This document shows positions 15,674 through 23,971 of a stretch of DNA of 64,000 bases, piece after piece. The position numbers and the translations under genes were made by a program. The DNA is taken from NCBI GenBank assembly GCA_963726825.1, contig CAVSDT010000002.1, forward strand, positions 2,232,001 through 2,296,000, read 5' to 3'. The notes beneath the pieces are model-generated. The model made no database searches and was not told the DNA's origin. It was given only the letters and a program-made list of their open reading frames with translations. Within the stretch, counting starts at the first letter, position 1, and the number at the start of each line of letters is the position of its first letter. This stretch comes from DATLGB01 sp963726825 (GTDB lineage Bacteria; Actinomycetota; Thermoleophilia; Solirubrobacterales; Solirubrobacteraceae).

Positions 15674-18415
15674 ATGACCGAGGACCGGGCCGAACGGGCG
15701 TTCAGCGACGACGAGGCCCTGCTGGGCGAGCTGCTCGAGGCGGCCATCCGCCGCGGCGACGGGGACGCCGCGTTCGACCTGCAGCAGCAGACGGTCGCGC
15801 TGGCGCGCGCCGCCCGCGACGGCCAGGACGGGGCCGCCGATGAGCTCGCCGCACTGATCGGCGGCCTCGGCACGGACGCGATCACCGTGCTCGTGCGGTC
15901 GCTCACGCGCTGGTTCCAGCTCGTCAACCTCGCCGAGGACAACGAGCGGGTGCGGCGCCTGCGCCGGCGCGCCGCGCGCGACGGCGCGGACGACGTCCCT
16001 GGGTCGTTGCGCGAGCAGGTCCGCCGGCTGGCCGCCCGCGGGATGGACGCGGACGAGTGCGTCGCGCTGCTCCGTGACGCCGAGCTGCAGCTCGTGATGA
16101 CCGCCCACCCGACGGAGGCGCGCCGGCGCACGACGATCGACAAGCTCGCCCGCGCCTTCCGGGTGCTGCGCGACCTCGACGAGCGCGGCGGCGCCGGCCT
16201 GCTGGACCGCGCGGACGCGGCCTCACGGGCGCAGCTCGCGGCGGTCGTGCAGGAGCTGTGGGGCTCCGACGACGTGCGCGCCGTGACCCCGACCGTGGCC
16301 GGCGAGGTCGCGGGCGGCCTGGCGTACTTCACCTCCACGCTCGCGGACGCCGTCCCCGCCTTCTACCGCGAGCTCGAGACGGCGGTGCGCGACACGTTCG
16401 GCGCCGAGGTCGACGTCCCGCCGCTCTTGAAGTTCGGCTCCTGGATGGGCGGTGACCGCGACGGCAACCCACACGTGACGCCGGAGCGCACCGCCGAGAC
16501 GCTCGACGCGATGCGCGCCTCCTGCCTCTCGATGCTGCAGCGGCGCACGGCCGTGCTGGCCGGCCGGCTGTCGCTGTCTGACCGCGTGACCGGCCCGGTC
16601 GAGGGCCTCGACGAGCTGCTCGAGGCGGGTGCGGAGCGCTTCGGCGCGCTGTCCGCCGACCTCGCGGAGCGCTACCCGACGGAGCCGTTCCGTCGCGCCC
16701 TCACGCTCGTCGGCGCGCGCATCGACGCGACGAAGGCCGACGCGGCCGAGGGCTACGGCGTCCACCGCGAGCTCCTCGCGGAGCTCGAGGCCGTGCGGGA
16801 CGCGCTGGTGGCCGTCGGCGCGCCCGACGTCGCCGGCGCCGACCTGCGCGACCTGATCCGCGCCGTGCAGGTGTTCGGCTTCCACTTCGCCCGCCTCGAC
16901 GTGCGCGAGAACGCCGGCAAGCACCGCGACGCGCTCGACGAGATGCTGCGCGAGCTCGACGTGCACCCCGCCTACGCCGACGCCCCGGAGGCGGAGCGGA
17001 TGACGCTCCTCGCCGAGCTGATCGCCGACCACCGGCCCGTGGTCCCGGCCGACATCAGCGGCTTCGGCGAGGACACGCGGCGCGTCGTGGAGACGTTCCG
17101 GATGCTCGAGTCCGCCCTCACCGGCCGCCACGCCAACGCCGTGCGCGCCTACGTCATCTCCCACACCGAGGGCCCCGCGGACCTGCTCGAGGTGCTGCTG
17201 CTGATGAAGGAGTCCGGCCTCGCCCGCGCGGGCGGGCGGGACGCGATGCTGCGGATCGTCCCCCTCTTCGAGGCCCGCGACACGCTCGACGACGCCGCCG
17301 TGACGATGCGCGCGGTCCTCGATCAGCCCGTCTACCGCGCCGCGCTCGCCGCGATGGACGACGTGCAGGAGGTGATGGTCGGCTACTCGGACTCCAACAA
17401 GGACGCCGGCTACGTCGCCTCCAGCTGGGCGACGTACGAGGCGCAGCTCGACCTCAGCGCGGTGTTCCGCGAGGAGGGCCTGCGCTGGACGTTCTTCCAC
17501 GGCCGCGGCGGCGCAGTCGGCCGCGGCGGCGGCCGGGCGAACGTCGCGATCCTCGCCCAGCCCTCGGGCACCGTCGCCGGGCGGCTGAAGATGACCGAGC
17601 AGGGTGAGGTGCTGAGCGCGAAGTACTCCGTCGGGCCGATCGCGGCCCGTGAGCTGGAGCTCACCGCGAGCGCGACGCTCGCCTCGACGTCCGACCGCCT
17701 CCCCCGTCCCGAGCCCGACCGCCTCGAGGTCTTCCGCGCCGTGGTGGCCGAGATGGCGACGCGCTCGGAGGCCGCCTACCGCGAGCTCGTCGCCGACGAC
17801 GGGTTCGTGGACTTCTTCGAGACCGCCACGCCGCTGGCCGAGGTGTCGCGGCTGCAGCTCGGCTCGCGCCCGGCCAAGCGCTCGAGCGCCGCGGGGATCG
17901 AGGACCTGCGGGCGATCCCGTGGGTGTTCTCGTGGACGCAGGCGCGCATCGTCCTCCCGGCCTGGTTCGGCCTCGGCACCGCGCTGGAGGCCGCCGCCGA
18001 GGAGCACGGGGTCGACCTGCTGCGCGAGATGCGCGCGGACTGGCCGTTCTTCGCGGCCCTCGTGTCCAACGCCGAGATGGCGTGCGCGAAGGCCGACCTG
18101 CAGATCGGCGCCCGCTACGCCGCGCTGTGCGACGGGGAGGTGCGCGAGCGGCTGTGGCCGCAGATCGAGGCGGAGTTCGCCCGCACCCGCGACGCGCTCG
18201 TCCGCCTCGGCGACGGCGAGCGGCTGCTCGACGGTGAGCCGCGCCTGCGCGAGTCCATCGACCGCCGCAACCCGTTCGTGGACCCGCTGTCGTTCGTCCA
18301 GGTCGAGCTGCTGCGCCGGCTGCGCGACGCGGACGGCGAGGAGGACGACGCGCTCGCGCTCGCCTCCCTGCTGACGATCAACGGCATCGCGTCGGGCCTG
18401 CGCAACACGGGCTGA
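15674..18415 (+). CDS. ppc: Phosphoenolpyruvate carboxylase
   Basis: 913 residues. Fixes bicarbonate onto PEP to give oxaloacetate, replenishing the TCA cycle. Hallmarks in order: VMTAHPTEARRRT with the catalytic His, GGDRDGNPHVT, VGYSDSNKDAGYVASSW, the glycine-rich FFHGRGGAVGRGGG loop, and the invariant C-terminal RNTG carboxylate. Length is normal for bacterial Ppc. The start is uncertain: GTG at 15668 and ATG at 15674 are both possible, and an open frame runs up to 15542, but upstream residues do not look conserved. The 270 bases before it contain scattered inverted repeats (for example TGCAG/CTGCA at 15484-15499) and no clear promoter. Confidence 0.95.
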   Translation: MTEDRAERAFSDDEALLGELLEAAIRRGDGDAAFDLQQQTVALARAARDGQDGAADELAALIGGLGTDAITVLVRSLTRWFQLVNLAEDNERVRRLRRRAARDGADDVPGSLREQVRRLAARGMDADECVALLRDAELQLVMTAHPTEARRRTTIDKLARAFRVLRDLDERGGAGLLDRADAASRAQLAAVVQELWGSDDVRAVTPTVAGEVAGGLAYFTSTLADAVPAFYRELETAVRDTFGAEVDVPPLLKFGSWMGGDRDGNPHVTPERTAETLDAMRASCLSMLQRRTAVLAGRLSLSDRVTGPVEGLDELLEAGAERFGALSADLAERYPTEPFRRALTLVGARIDATKADAAEGYGVHRELLAELEAVRDALVAVGAPDVAGADLRDLIRAVQVFGFHFARLDVRENAGKHRDALDEMLRELDVHPAYADAPEAERMTLLAELIADHRPVVPADISGFGEDTRRVVETFRMLESALTGRHANAVRAYVISHTEGPADLLEVLLLMKESGLARAGGRDAMLRIVPLFEARDTLDDAAVTMRAVLDQPVYRAALAAMDDVQEVMVGYSDSNKDAGYVASSWATYEAQLDLSAVFREEGLRWTFFHGRGGAVGRGGGRANVAILAQPSGTVAGRLKMTEQGEVLSAKYSVGPIAARELELTASATLASTSDRLPRPEPDRLEVFRAVVAEMATRSEAAYRELVADDGFVDFFETATPLAEVSRLQLGSRPAKRSSAAGIEDLRAIPWVFSWTQARIVLPAWFGLGTALEAAAEEHGVDLLREMRADWPFFAALVSNAEMACAKADLQIGARYAALCDGEVRERLWPQIEAEFARTRDALVRLGDGERLLDGEPRLRESIDRRNPFVDPLSFVQVELLRRLRDADGEEDDALALASLLTINGIASGLRNTG

Positions 18416-18499
18416 CTCCGGCCCGTCGGCCAGACCCGCGGCGTGCATCCTGGACATCCGGCACCTTGTCGGCCCGCTGCCCGGGTCCGATGATGCCGT

Positions 18500-19372
18500 A
18501 TGGCCACGCCGACCGTGTTCGCCGCCGCAGCCGCGCCGTCCGTGCGCGACCTCGACGCGAGCCTGGCGATGATCGGCCGGCTGGTCGAGCAGGCCCGCGA
18601 GCGCGGTGCGCAGCTGCTCGTGCTCCCCGAGTGCATCCTCGGCGGCTACCAGCGTGAGGCCACCGACGCGCGCGGCGGCCTCGACCTCCCGCCCGCACTG
18701 CGTCCCGACGGTCCCGAGATCCTGCGGCTGGCGGCCATGGCGGGCGACATGACCGTCGTCGCCGGGTACACGGAGCAGGGCCCGGACTGCATCTACACGA
18801 GCGCGGTCTGCGTCTCGGGCGACGGCGTGCTCGGCCACCAGCGCAAGGTCCACCTCCCGCCCGCTGAGCGCTTCGCCTACACGGCCGGCGACGGCTTCGC
18901 CGCGTTCGACACGCCGGTCGGCCGGCTGGGGATGCTCGTCTGCTACGACAAGCTCTTCCCCGAGGCCGCGCGCGAGCTGGCCCTCGACGGCGCCCAGACG
19001 ATCTGCGCGATCTCCGCCTGGTGCGTGGACCGCCACGACCCGGCCCGCCGGATCGCCGCCGACAAGCAGACGCGCCACTTCGACGTCGTCGACCAGGTGC
19101 GCGCGATCGAGAACCAGGTCGCCTGGGTCTCGACGAACCAGACCGGCCGGTGGGGCCCGCTGCGGTTCCTCGGCGGGTCCAAGGTCGTCGATCCCGACGG
19201 GGTCGTGCGCGCGCGCACGGGCGCACGCGCTGGACTCGCGGTCGCCCCGGTGGACGTCGGCGGCGAGATCGACGCGCTGCGCGTGCACATCGACCACCTC
19301 GGCGACCGTCGGCCGGAGGCCTACGGACGCCCGGCCCCCACCGCGGGCGCCCGCAGCATCCTGAACGGGTAG
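18500..19372 (+). CDS. Carbon-nitrogen hydrolase (nitrilase superfamily)
   Basis: 290 residues. The Glu-Lys-Cys triad is visible as Glu44 in LVLPECILGG, Lys116 in HQRKVHLPPAE and Cys148 in LGMLVCYDKLFPE. The second conserved Glu lies in PPAERF. This branch includes amidases, N-carbamoyl hydrolases and nitrilases; the substrate is not determined. Upstream, TTGTCG, 17 bases and GATGAT end five bases before the ATG, a possible leaderless promoter. Its stop codon is shared with the predicted -10 box of asnB, ten bases before that gene starts. Confidence 0.82.
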   Translation: MATPTVFAAAAAPSVRDLDASLAMIGRLVEQARERGAQLLVLPECILGGYQREATDARGGLDLPPALRPDGPEILRLAAMAGDMTVVAGYTEQGPDCIYTSAVCVSGDGVLGHQRKVHLPPAERFAYTAGDGFAAFDTPVGRLGMLVCYDKLFPEAARELALDGAQTICAISAWCVDRHDPARRIAADKQTRHFDVVDQVRAIENQVAWVSTNQTGRWGPLRFLGGSKVVDPDGVVRARTGARAGLAVAPVDVGGEIDALRVHIDHLGDRRPEAYGRPAPTAGARSILNG

Positions 19373-19375
19373 CGT
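19370..19375 (+). promoter_or_regulatory. Putative -10 box of asnB overlapping the nitrilase stop codon
   Basis: TAGCGT, seven bases before the asnB ATG; its first three bases are the stop codon of the preceding gene. Confidence 0.45.
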
Positions 19376-19382
19376 CGCCCGC

Positions 19383-20882
19383 ATGTGTGGGATCGTCGCC
19401 CAGTACGGGTCAACCGACCGTGCCGAGCTCGAGCGCATGCTCGCGCGCATCACCCACCGGGGCCCGGACGACGTCGGCGCCGAGCACGTTCGCGGGTCCT
19501 GGCTCGGCCACCGGCGGCTGTCGATCGTCGACGTCGGTGGCGGCAAGCAGCCGCTGCGCACCCCGGCGGGGGACGCGTTCATGGTCGGCAACGGCGAGGT
19601 CTACAACCACATGGCGCTGCGCGACGGCATGCGCGACGACCGGTGGCTGACGCGCTCCGACAACGAGGTCGCGCTGCATCTGATCGACCGCGAGGGCCCC
19701 GAGGCGCTGGCGAAGCTCAACGGCATGTGGGCGTTCGTCTTCGCCGCCGAGGACGGGCGCTTCGTCGCCGCCCGCGATCCCGTCGGGATCAAGCCGCTGT
19801 ACTGGACGCCGGACGGCCCCGCGGTCCGCTTCGCCTCCGAGATGCACGCCTTCGAGCCGGAGTGGCAGCCGTGGGTGCGCCCGTTCCCGCCCGGGTGCGC
19901 GTGGACCCCCGAGGACGGGCTGACCCGCTTCGCCTCCGCCATCCCGGACCTGTCCGAGATCGCGGACCCGCCGGAGGACGCGATCGCCGGGACCCGCGAC
20001 GTGCTGGTCGACGCGGTCCGGCGCCAGATGATGGGCGACGTCCCCGTCGGCGTCTTCCTCTCCGGTGGCCTGGACTCGTCGCTCGTGGCCGCGATCGCCG
20101 CGCCGTACATGCGCGAGCACGGCGGGATCCTGCAGACCTTCGCGGTCGGGACCGCCGACTCCCCCGACCTCGCCGCGGCCCGCCTCGTCGCGGACTTCCT
20201 CGGCACCCAGCACCGTGAGGTCGTCTACGACGAGCAGGAGGCGCTCGAGGCGCTGCCCGGCGTCGTGCGCTCGATCGAGTCCTTCGACCCCGGCCTCGTC
20301 CGCTCCGCCGTGCCGAACTACATGCTCGCCCGCATGACCGCCAAGCACGTCAAGGTCGTGCTCACCGGCGAGGGCGCCGACGAGCTGTTCGCCGGCTACG
20401 CCTACATGCAGGAGCTCACGGACCCGGTCGTCCTCCACGACGAGCTCGAGCGGACCGTCGAGTCGCTGCACAACCTCAACCTCCAGCGCGCCGACCGCGT
20501 CACGATGGCCCACTCGCTGGAGGCCCGCGTCCCCTTCCTCGACCACGAGGTGATCGACTGGTCGCTGCGCCTCCCGCCGGAGGACAAGATCCCCGCGGAG
20601 GGCGAGATGGAGAAGCAGCTGCTGCGCGAGGCCTTCGACGGTTGGCTGCCCGACGAGCTCCTGTGGCGCGTCAAGGCCGAGTTCGGGGACGGGTCCGGTG
20701 CCCGCGACGTCCTCAGCGACGAGCTCTCGCGCACGGTCTCCGACGCCGAGTTCGACGCCGAGCGCGCGGCCGTCGAGCCGCAGCTGCGCACGAAGGAGGA
20801 GGTCGCCTACTACCGCGTCTGGCGCAAGCACCTCCCGGGCATCAGCCCCGAGCAGACGCTGTCGCGCTTCGCCCGCGCGTAA
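19383..20882 (+). CDS. asnB: Glutamine-hydrolysing asparagine synthetase
   Basis: 499 residues. Converts aspartate, glutamine and ATP to asparagine. The N-terminal Ntn glutaminase begins MCGIVAQYG, where Cys2 becomes the catalytic N-terminus after Met removal, with HRGPDD and NGEVYNH. The synthetase half (from about residue 200) has the PP-loop FLSGGLDSSLVAAI and LTGEGADELFAGY. It is shorter than E. coli AsnB (554) and belongs to the compact actinobacterial type. A related role in amidating other carboxylates is possible, but the domain order is standard. Confidence 0.9.
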   Translation: MCGIVAQYGSTDRAELERMLARITHRGPDDVGAEHVRGSWLGHRRLSIVDVGGGKQPLRTPAGDAFMVGNGEVYNHMALRDGMRDDRWLTRSDNEVALHLIDREGPEALAKLNGMWAFVFAAEDGRFVAARDPVGIKPLYWTPDGPAVRFASEMHAFEPEWQPWVRPFPPGCAWTPEDGLTRFASAIPDLSEIADPPEDAIAGTRDVLVDAVRRQMMGDVPVGVFLSGGLDSSLVAAIAAPYMREHGGILQTFAVGTADSPDLAAARLVADFLGTQHREVVYDEQEALEALPGVVRSIESFDPGLVRSAVPNYMLARMTAKHVKVVLTGEGADELFAGYAYMQELTDPVVLHDELERTVESLHNLNLQRADRVTMAHSLEARVPFLDHEVIDWSLRLPPEDKIPAEGEMEKQLLREAFDGWLPDELLWRVKAEFGDGSGARDVLSDELSRTVSDAEFDAERAAVEPQLRTKEEVAYYRVWRKHLPGISPEQTLSRFARA

Positions 20883-20929
20883 CGGGACCGCGCGAACGTC
20901 ACGTCTTCGCCGCGCCCGTGCGACGATCC

Positions 20930-20959
20930 ACGCGTCGCCGGTCCGGATCGGCGGCGCGT
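20930..20959 (+). terminator. Hairpin after asnB
   Basis: ACGCGTCGCCG, eight-base loop, CGGCGGCGCGT: 11 pairs including one G-U, between asnB and the next start. No T-run. Confidence 0.45.
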
Positions 20960-20976
20960 GCGGCAAAGTCGACCGC

Positions 20977-21855
20977 ATGGGTGCAGTTCGCAGCACGCCG
21001 TGGGCCGCGGCCGCCCAGGTCGCGAGCGACCAGTGGGGACTCGCGACGGTGGCGCAGCTCGCCGCGTGCGGGTGCACGGCGCGGATGGTGGGCCGCGCCA
21101 CCGCCGCCGGGCGGCTCGTCCGGGTGCATCGGGGCGTCTACGCCCTGGGGATCGCCCCGGCGACGCCCCACGCGCGGGCGATGGCCGCGGTGCTCGCCGC
21201 CGGGCCCGGCGCGCTGCTCAGCCACAGGTGGGCGCTGTGGCTGTGGGACCTCGGCCGTCTGCCGTCCGGCGCCGTCCACGTGAGCGCGCCGACGTCCCGC
21301 CGCGGTGGGGCGGGCTACGTCCTGCACCGGGTGCGCGACCTCGCGCCGGACCACACCTACGGGATCCCGCTGACCACCCCCGCACGGACGATCGCCGACT
21401 GCGCCCCGTCCCTCACCGGGCGCCAGCTGCGGCGCGCGGTCAACCAGGCCCAGATCCTCCATCTCACCCAGCCGGAGGCCCTGCGAGCGCAGCCGCGGCT
21501 GCGCTCGCTCGTCAGCGCGCACGGCGCGACCCGTTCGCTGCTGGAGGACCTCCTGTGCGAGCTGGACCTGCCGGAGCCCTCGGTCAACGTGATGGTCCAC
21601 GGGGTCGAGGTCGACTTCCACTACCCGGACCTGCACCTCGTCGTCGAGGCCGACGGCTGGGCGTTCCACCGCACCAGGATCGCCTTCGAGGACGACCACG
21701 AGCGCCGGCTGCACCTGGAGGCCAACGGCGAGCGCGTCGTCGCGGTGACCTGGGCGCAGGTCCGCCGGCGCGATCAGACCGTGGCGCGGCTGCGCGCGAT
21801 CGTCGCGGCTCAGTCCGCCTCGAGCTCGTCGGTGAGCTCGGCGATCGAGTCATAG
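20977..21855 (+). CDS. AbiEi-type antitoxin-like domain plus DUF559 endonuclease-like domain
   Basis: 292 residues. The N-terminal 60 residues read like the AbiEi winged-helix antitoxin domain (VASDQWGLATVAQLAACG, then GRLVRVHRGVYALG). The C-terminal 100 residues match DUF559, a Vsr/PD-(D/E)XK-like nuclease fold: VEVDFHYPDLHLVVEADGWAFH, then a Glu/Asp/Arg-rich helix and VVAVTWAQV. This combination is common and often multi-copy in actinobacterial genomes; a defence or stress role is suspected but unproven. No toxin partner gene lies beside it. The last 46 bases overlap the converging HAD gene, so the tail may be a read-through extension. Confidence 0.7.
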   Translation: MGAVRSTPWAAAAQVASDQWGLATVAQLAACGCTARMVGRATAAGRLVRVHRGVYALGIAPATPHARAMAAVLAAGPGALLSHRWALWLWDLGRLPSGAVHVSAPTSRRGGAGYVLHRVRDLAPDHTYGIPLTTPARTIADCAPSLTGRQLRRAVNQAQILHLTQPEALRAQPRLRSLVSAHGATRSLLEDLLCELDLPEPSVNVMVHGVEVDFHYPDLHLVVEADGWAFHRTRIAFEDDHERRLHLEANGERVVAVTWAQVRRRDQTVARLRAIVAAQSASSSSVSSAIES

Positions 21856-22595
21856 ACGCGCGAGGGGCGGTAGGGGAAGCGGTCCATCTCCTCGCGCCGC
21901 GTGCTGCCGGTGAGGACGAGCACGGTCTCGAGGCCGGCCTCCAGACCGGCCTGGATGTCGGTGTCCATGCGGTCGCCGATCATCGCCGTGGTCTCGGAGT
22001 GGAGGTCGAGCTGGTTGAGCGCGGAGCGCATCATCAGGGCGTTGGGCTTGCCGACGTAGTAGGGCTCGACGCCCGTCGCCCGGGTGATCAGCGCGGCGAC
22101 CGAGCCCGTCGCGGGCAGGGGGCCGTCGGGGGAGGGGCCGGTCGCGTCGGGGTTGGTGGCGATGAAGCGCGAACCGCCCTCGATCAGGCGGATCGCCTGG
22201 GTGATGCGCTCGAAGGAGTACGTGCGCGTCTCCCCCAGCACGACGTAGTCGGGCCCGCGATCGGAGAGCGTGTAGCCGCTCGTGTGCAGGGCGGTGGTCA
22301 GCCCCGCCTCGCCGATGACGAACGCCGATCCGCCCGGGCGCTGGTCGTCGAGGAACGCCGCCGTCGCCTCGGCCGAGGTCCAGATGTGCTCCTCGCCGAC
22401 CTCGAGGCCGCTCGCGGCCAGGCGCGCGGACAGGTCGCGTCGCGTGTAGATCGAGTTGTTCGTCAGCACGAGGAACGGCAGCTCGCGCTCGCGCAGGTGG
22501 GCGAGGAAGCGGTCGGCTCCGGGGATCGCGCGCTCCTCGTGCACGAGCACGCCGTCCATGTCGGTGAGCCAGGCCTCGATCGTGCGGCGCGTCAT
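21810..22595 (-). CDS. HAD-IIA family phosphatase (NagD-like)
   Basis: 261 residues. Motif I is LTDMDGVLV with nucleophile Asp12 and acid Asp14, motif II VLTNNS, motif III Lys in YVGKPNALM, motif IV MIGDRMDTDI. The large C2-type cap between motifs II and III is typical of NagD/4-nitrophenylphosphatase enzymes acting on small phosphorylated metabolites. A TACGCT box six bases upstream of the ATG suggests a leaderless mRNA. Divergent from the NlpC/P60 gene. Confidence 0.87.
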   Translation of the reverse strand: MTRRTIEAWLTDMDGVLVHEERAIPGADRFLAHLRERELPFLVLTNNSIYTRRDLSARLAASGLEVGEEHIWTSAEATAAFLDDQRPGGSAFVIGEAGLTTALHTSGYTLSDRGPDYVVLGETRTYSFERITQAIRLIEGGSRFIATNPDATGPSPDGPLPATGSVAALITRATGVEPYYVGKPNALMMRSALNQLDLHSETTAMIGDRMDTDIQAGLEAGLETVLVLTGSTRREEMDRFPYRPSRVYDSIAELTDELEAD

Positions 22596-22670
22596 CGGCC
22601 CAGCGTACGCAGCATCACCCGGCCGCGCCCGCGGTCGCCGCCGGCCATCGGCGCGGGACCGGCAGCGCGG

Positions 22671-22708
22671 TTCTGCAAGATCCCCTGCACGATGCAGGAA
22701 TTGCAGAA
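22671..22708. promoter_or_regulatory. Nested inverted repeat upstream of the NlpC/P60 gene (operator or RNA hairpin)
   Basis: Outer arms TTCTGCAA (22671-22678) and TTGCAGAA (22701-22708) enclose inner arms CCTGCA (22684-22689) and TGCAGG (22693-22698) around CGA. Four copies of the CTGCA/TGCAG core occur within 38 bases. It lies about 55 bases before the hydrolase ATG; a TAGGGT follows at 22717-22722. Confidence 0.5.
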
Positions 22709-22762
22709 CGCGTCACTAGGGTCGCCGGAGCGGTTCGACGTGCCGGTCGGACGCTACGACCC

Positions 22763-23926
22763 ATGCACGTCCTCCCCCGCAACACGCGTCGCATCGCCCT
22801 GGCCGGGCTTGCCGCCATCGCCTCCCTCGGCGCGCTCGCGCCGTCCGGCGACGCGCAGATCGCCGAGCGCCAGGCGCAGGCCGACCGCCTCGAGTCCGCC
22901 GTCGCCGCCGAGAGCCGCCGGATCGCCGCGACGGGCGCCGGCCTGGCCGACGCCCAGCGGCGGCTCGCCGCGCTCGAGGCCCGCGCGCAGAAGCGCCAGG
23001 CCCAGCTGCAGGACACCCAGGACAAGCTCATCCGCGCGCGCATCCGGCTCTCGCGGCTGGAGCGCAAGGCGCTCAACGCCACGCGCACCCTGCGCGAGAA
23101 CCTGATCCAGACCTACAAGGCCGGCGAGCCGAACATGGTCGACGTCGTCCTCAACGCGAACGGGTTCAAGGACCTCGTCGAGCGCGTCGGCTTCTTCCGT
23201 CGCGTCGCCAACCGCAACGGGAACATCCTCGACGCGACGCGCGAGGCCAAGCGCGAGGTCGCCAACCAGACCGAGATGCTCGGCGGGCTGCGCGCGAAGT
23301 TCGCGAAGCTCTCCGACGAGGCCAACACCGACCGCGATCAGGCGAGCGTCATCCGCAACGCGCTGCTGCGCCGGCAGGAGATCCAGCTGCGCTCGCGCGC
23401 CGGGACCCAGGCCCGGCTGACCGCCGTCCGCGGCCAGATCCGCACGCTCGAACGCGCCGCCGCCCGCGAGGCCGCTGCCGCCGCCGCCCGCGCCGCCGCC
23501 GCGCAGTCCTCCTCCCAGCAGGCGCCGTCCGCGCCTGCGCCGACGAGCGCCGCGCCGGCCACCGGCGACGCGGGCAGCGCCGTCGCCAAGGTCGTCGCCG
23601 CCGCGAACGAGATCGCCTCCACCCCGTACGTCTGGGGCGGCGGCCACGGCGGCGCGTCCGGCGGCTACGACTGCTCCGGCTCGCTCTCCTACGCCCTCGC
23701 CGCCGCCGGCCTGGTCTCCTCCCCGCTGACCTCCGGCGCCTTCATGAGCTGGGGCGAGCCGGGTCCGGGCCGGCACATCACCGTCTACGCCAACGGCGGT
23801 CACGCCTACATGGTCGTCGACGGCCGGCGCTACGACACGAGCGCCCTCTCCGGCGGCGGGACCCGCTGGACGAGCGAGATGCGCTCCTCCGCGGGCTTCG
23901 TCGCCCGCCACCCGCCCGGCCTGTAG
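22763..23926 (+). CDS. Secreted NlpC/P60 peptidoglycan endopeptidase with coiled coil
   Basis: 387 residues. Signal peptide in residues 1-32 (basic start, hydrophobic core, then SGDAQ). Residues 35-230 are a coiled coil with a PcsB/RipA-like centre (NLIQTYKAGEPNMVDVVLNA). An Ala/Ser/Pro linker (235-280) leads to the catalytic domain: TPYVWGGGHGG, nucleophile Cys in GGYDCSGSLSYAL, catalytic His in GGHAYMVVDG. It likely cleaves stem peptides during cell separation, with the coiled coil as the regulatory domain, as in RipA and PcsB. The nested repeat upstream may control it. Confidence 0.88.
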   Translation: MHVLPRNTRRIALAGLAAIASLGALAPSGDAQIAERQAQADRLESAVAAESRRIAATGAGLADAQRRLAALEARAQKRQAQLQDTQDKLIRARIRLSRLERKALNATRTLRENLIQTYKAGEPNMVDVVLNANGFKDLVERVGFFRRVANRNGNILDATREAKREVANQTEMLGGLRAKFAKLSDEANTDRDQASVIRNALLRRQEIQLRSRAGTQARLTAVRGQIRTLERAAAREAAAAAARAAAAQSSSQQAPSAPAPTSAAPATGDAGSAVAKVVAAANEIASTPYVWGGGHGGASGGYDCSGSLSYALAAAGLVSSPLTSGAFMSWGEPGPGRHITVYANGGHAYMVVDGRRYDTSALSGGGTRWTSEMRSSAGFVARHPPGL

Positions 23927-23971
23927 GACCGCGAGCGGCGGGAGCCGGCGGTTCTCCATACGATGGCGCCC

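Noticed and set aside
16223..19591. Continuous 1122-codon open frame on the minus strand across ppc, the nitrilase and the start of asnB
   Set aside because: It is the antisense of three well-identified genes. At this GC, stop codons are rare in antisense frames, and the translation is low-complexity Arg/Gly/Ala/Val with no domain.
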